Assembly: GCA_016793465.1 (NCBI GenBank)
Contig: JAEUJW010000093.1
Location: forward strand, 1-25,001
DNA length: 25,001 nucleotides
Direction: 5' to 3'
Origin: Myxococcales bacterium
GTDB taxonomy: Bacteria > Myxococcota > Polyangia > Nannocystales > Nannocystaceae
Positions 23,512 through 25,001 of this stretch are shown here, one piece after another; the first letter of the stretch is position 1; the number at the start of each line of letters is the position of its first letter. Below the pieces are notes generated by a model. It made no database searches, had not been told where the DNA came from, and saw nothing but the letters and a program-made list of their open reading frames with translations. The position numbers and the translations under genes are program-made.

Positions 23512-25001
23512 TCAGGTTGCGGCCATGCCGCAGCACTTCTTGTACTTTTTGCCGGAGCCGCAGGGGCACGCCTCGTTTCGGCCCGGTTTCCTGACGGCGG
23601 CGGCGACCTGATACGCGGGATAGTCCGCGGGAGGTGCGACGCTGACGACATTGCGTCGCCCGTGAGACGGACGTGCTGCGGCCTGCGGGGCGGTCACGAC
23701 GGGGGGCGTCGTGTCCTCAGGTCCGTCATCGGTAGAAGTCTCCGGCAGCGGCGTGGCTCCGGTACCAGACGGAGGGATGTGATCGAGGACGGCTTCGACG
23801 TCGTTCTCACCGAGGCTCCGAGCCAGCGAGTGCAAGACCGCCTCGGGGAAGCGCTTGGCCGCGAGCAGCTCGCGGATCTTTGACACCTCGTCGGCCTGGG
23901 CTTGTCGTAGATCCGCGAGCTCCCGTTGCGTCGCGGCGAGCGCGTCGCGTGTCACCTGATCCTGCGCCCGGTAGACCGCGAGTTTCTCCGTGAGACGAGC
24001 CACCTCATCAGCGGCGCGACGGACCTGATGCTCGGCGTCAACGAGGACGCCGTGCTCCGCCGCATGCTGCTCGCTCGTTGCAGGGGGCGTCGGGGGCGAG
24101 GCGCGGAGTGCGTCGAGCTCGGCGGCGAGTGCGTCGCGGGCCTGGGCGACGCGCTTCAGTTGGTCCTCGGCGATCAGGCGCTTGTCCTCGGCGATCAGGC
24201 GGCTGTCCTCGGCGGCCAGATGCTCCGCGGTCTTGGCGCGGAGCCGGTCCTGCAGCTCGTCGATGTAGCGCAGGGTGTTCTCGGCGTATGGGTTGGTCTG
24301 TCCGGTGTCCTGCGCCCGCGACTCGTAGCTGCGCCGATCTTCTTCTCTCGCCTGACGTTCGGCGGCGAGCAGCGCTTCGGATTCTGATAGGCGTCGCATG
24401 AGCTCGGCGACCGTACCCGAGGGGTCCTCGGGCTCGGTCGCGGCGCCGGAGCGAAGCTTGGCGAGCGCGGCCACGAGGTTGTCGCGGTCCTCGACGACCT
24501 TCTTCAGACGCGTCTCGGCGAGCAGGCGCTTGTTCTCGGCCTCGAACCGCTCCTGGGCTTGAGAACTGAGCTGACTCTGCAGTTCCAGGACGTAGCTTGT
24601 GGTGCTCGCAAGGTTCTCCGGGGTCTGCCCAGCCTCCATCCCCCTGGCCTCGGCGCTGCGTCGTTCCTCCTCTCGGGCCCGACGTTCGGCAGCGAGCGCC
24701 GCTTCGGCTTGCGCGAGGCGACGCTCGAGCTCCACGACGGTTGTCGCTGGATCTCCAGGACGGGCAGACGCGCGAGGCGACGGCGGCTTGATCACGACCG
24801 CTGGGAGGCTCTCGGCGCGGCCGCCCCACACGAGCCGGGCATGTTCGCCGGTCACCTCGGCGATCACGAGCAACGAGGACACCGCGGCGAGCAGATAGAT
24901 GCGATCACCGGCGGCGATCTGGCCGAGCACCGGCCCGGCCTTCACGTGTTGGAACAGGCGGCGATCGTCGCCCAGCTTGACCGCGAGCGGGACCACCGTA
25001 C
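23512..25001 (-). CDS. Coiled-coil protein with C-terminal SEC-C zinc motif (5' end outside window)
   Basis: At least 494 residues; the frame is still open at the window edge, so the N-terminus may lie beyond it. A GTG at 24996 is a possible start without a visible ribosome binding site. N-terminal ~60 residues form a small beta-rich segment (AGDRIYLLAAVSSLLVIAEV). Residues about 85-365 are charged coiled coil that contains an internal duplication of about 105 residues (AALAAERRAREEERRSAEAR versus ALLAAERQAREEDRRSYESR). A linker follows, and the end is a SEC-C motif (NEACPCGSGKKYKKCCG), which binds zinc and is known from SecA and many stress-related proteins. No signal peptide is seen. Cytoplasmic scaffold or binding protein; specific role unknown. 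The lipoprotein gene starts 82 bases downstream on the same strand. Confidence 0.85.
   Translation of the reverse strand, partial: TVVPLAVKLGDDRRLFQHVKAGPVLGQIAAGDRIYLLAAVSSLLVIAEVTGEHARLVWGGRAESLPAVVIKPPSPRASARPGDPATTVVELERRLAQAEAALAAERRAREEERRSAEARGMEAGQTPENLASTTSYVLELQSQLSSQAQERFEAENKRLLAETRLKKVVEDRDNLVAALAKLRSGAATEPEDPSGTVAELMRRLSESEALLAAERQAREEDRRSYESRAQDTGQTNPYAENTLRYIDELQDRLRAKTAEHLAAEDSRLIAEDKRLIAEDQLKRVAQARDALAAELDALRASPPTPPATSEQHAAEHGVLVDAEHQVRRAADEVARLTEKLAVYRAQDQVTRDALAATQRELADLRQAQADEVSKIRELLAAKRFPEAVLHSLARSLGENDVEAVLDHIPPSGTGATPLPETSTDDGPEDTTPPVVTAPQAAARPSHGRRNVVSVAPPADYPAYQVAAAVRKPGRNEACPCGSGKKYKKCCGMAAT
24162..24223 (-). repeat. 21-base tandem repeat within coiled-coil gene
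   Basis: Three consecutive copies of a 21-base unit (core TCCTCGGCGATCAGGCG on the plus strand, the third copy diverged) encode SRLIAEDKRLIAEDQL and the preceding LAAED. Each copy adds exactly seven residues, one coiled-coil heptad, so the frame and register are kept. Confidence 0.7.

Noticed and set aside
24162..24223. Possible CRISPR-like array in the repeated TCCTCGGCGATCAGGCG units
   Set aside because: Direct 21-base tandem copies with no spacers, in frame within a coiled-coil gene; they are heptad duplications.

Overview
The window is very GC-rich, with strong G/C third-position bias and long antisense shadow ORFs. It carries tandem Ser/Thr kinases, a GAF/AAA+ enhancer-binding-like regulator, an AgmX/TonB-like C-terminal domain, and two lipoproteins with Ser/Thr/Gly-rich linkers just after the lipobox. 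Together these suggest a myxobacterium, most likely of the Nannocystaceae type. This is inference from gene style; no rRNA or marker gene is present.

Layout. (1) 66-5841, plus strand: a four-gene, translationally coupled operon encoding a kinase/AAA-ATPase protein that lacks its kinase N-lobe, a caspase-like peptidase and two unrecognised proteins. (2) 5873-14632, minus strand, convergent with the first. In transcription order it encodes a trypsin-like protease fused to a DRGH (NUC-type) nuclease, a second trypsin-like protease, a large caspase-like protein, a probable outer-membrane protein, and a GAF/AAA+/Fis regulator with a degenerate GAFTGA loop. A 781-bp IS21-derived element with a 7-bp target duplication sits between the caspase and outer-membrane genes. 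(3) 14633-15332: no intact gene, with fossil fragments including part of a kinase N-lobe. (4) 15333-16747: an intact IS256-family element without target duplication, whose end supplies the stop codon of the neighbouring sigma-like gene. (5) 16725-19567, minus: a tandem-kinase membrane protein coupled to an ECF-sigma-like protein. (6) 19731-25001: an exported two-helix protein, two lipoproteins, and a coiled-coil SEC-C protein that runs off the window.

Main interest. Regions 1 and 2 form a convergent island with two different caspase-like proteins, two trypsin-like proteases, a sugar-non-specific-type nuclease domain and an ATPase/kinase switch protein. The proteases and the nuclease fusion have no visible signal peptides. 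The simplest hypothesis is an intracellular proteolytic cascade that ends in nuclease release or activation, such as a conflict, abortive-infection or programmed-death system. Motifs, gene order and coupling are read from the sequence; the cascade is inference.
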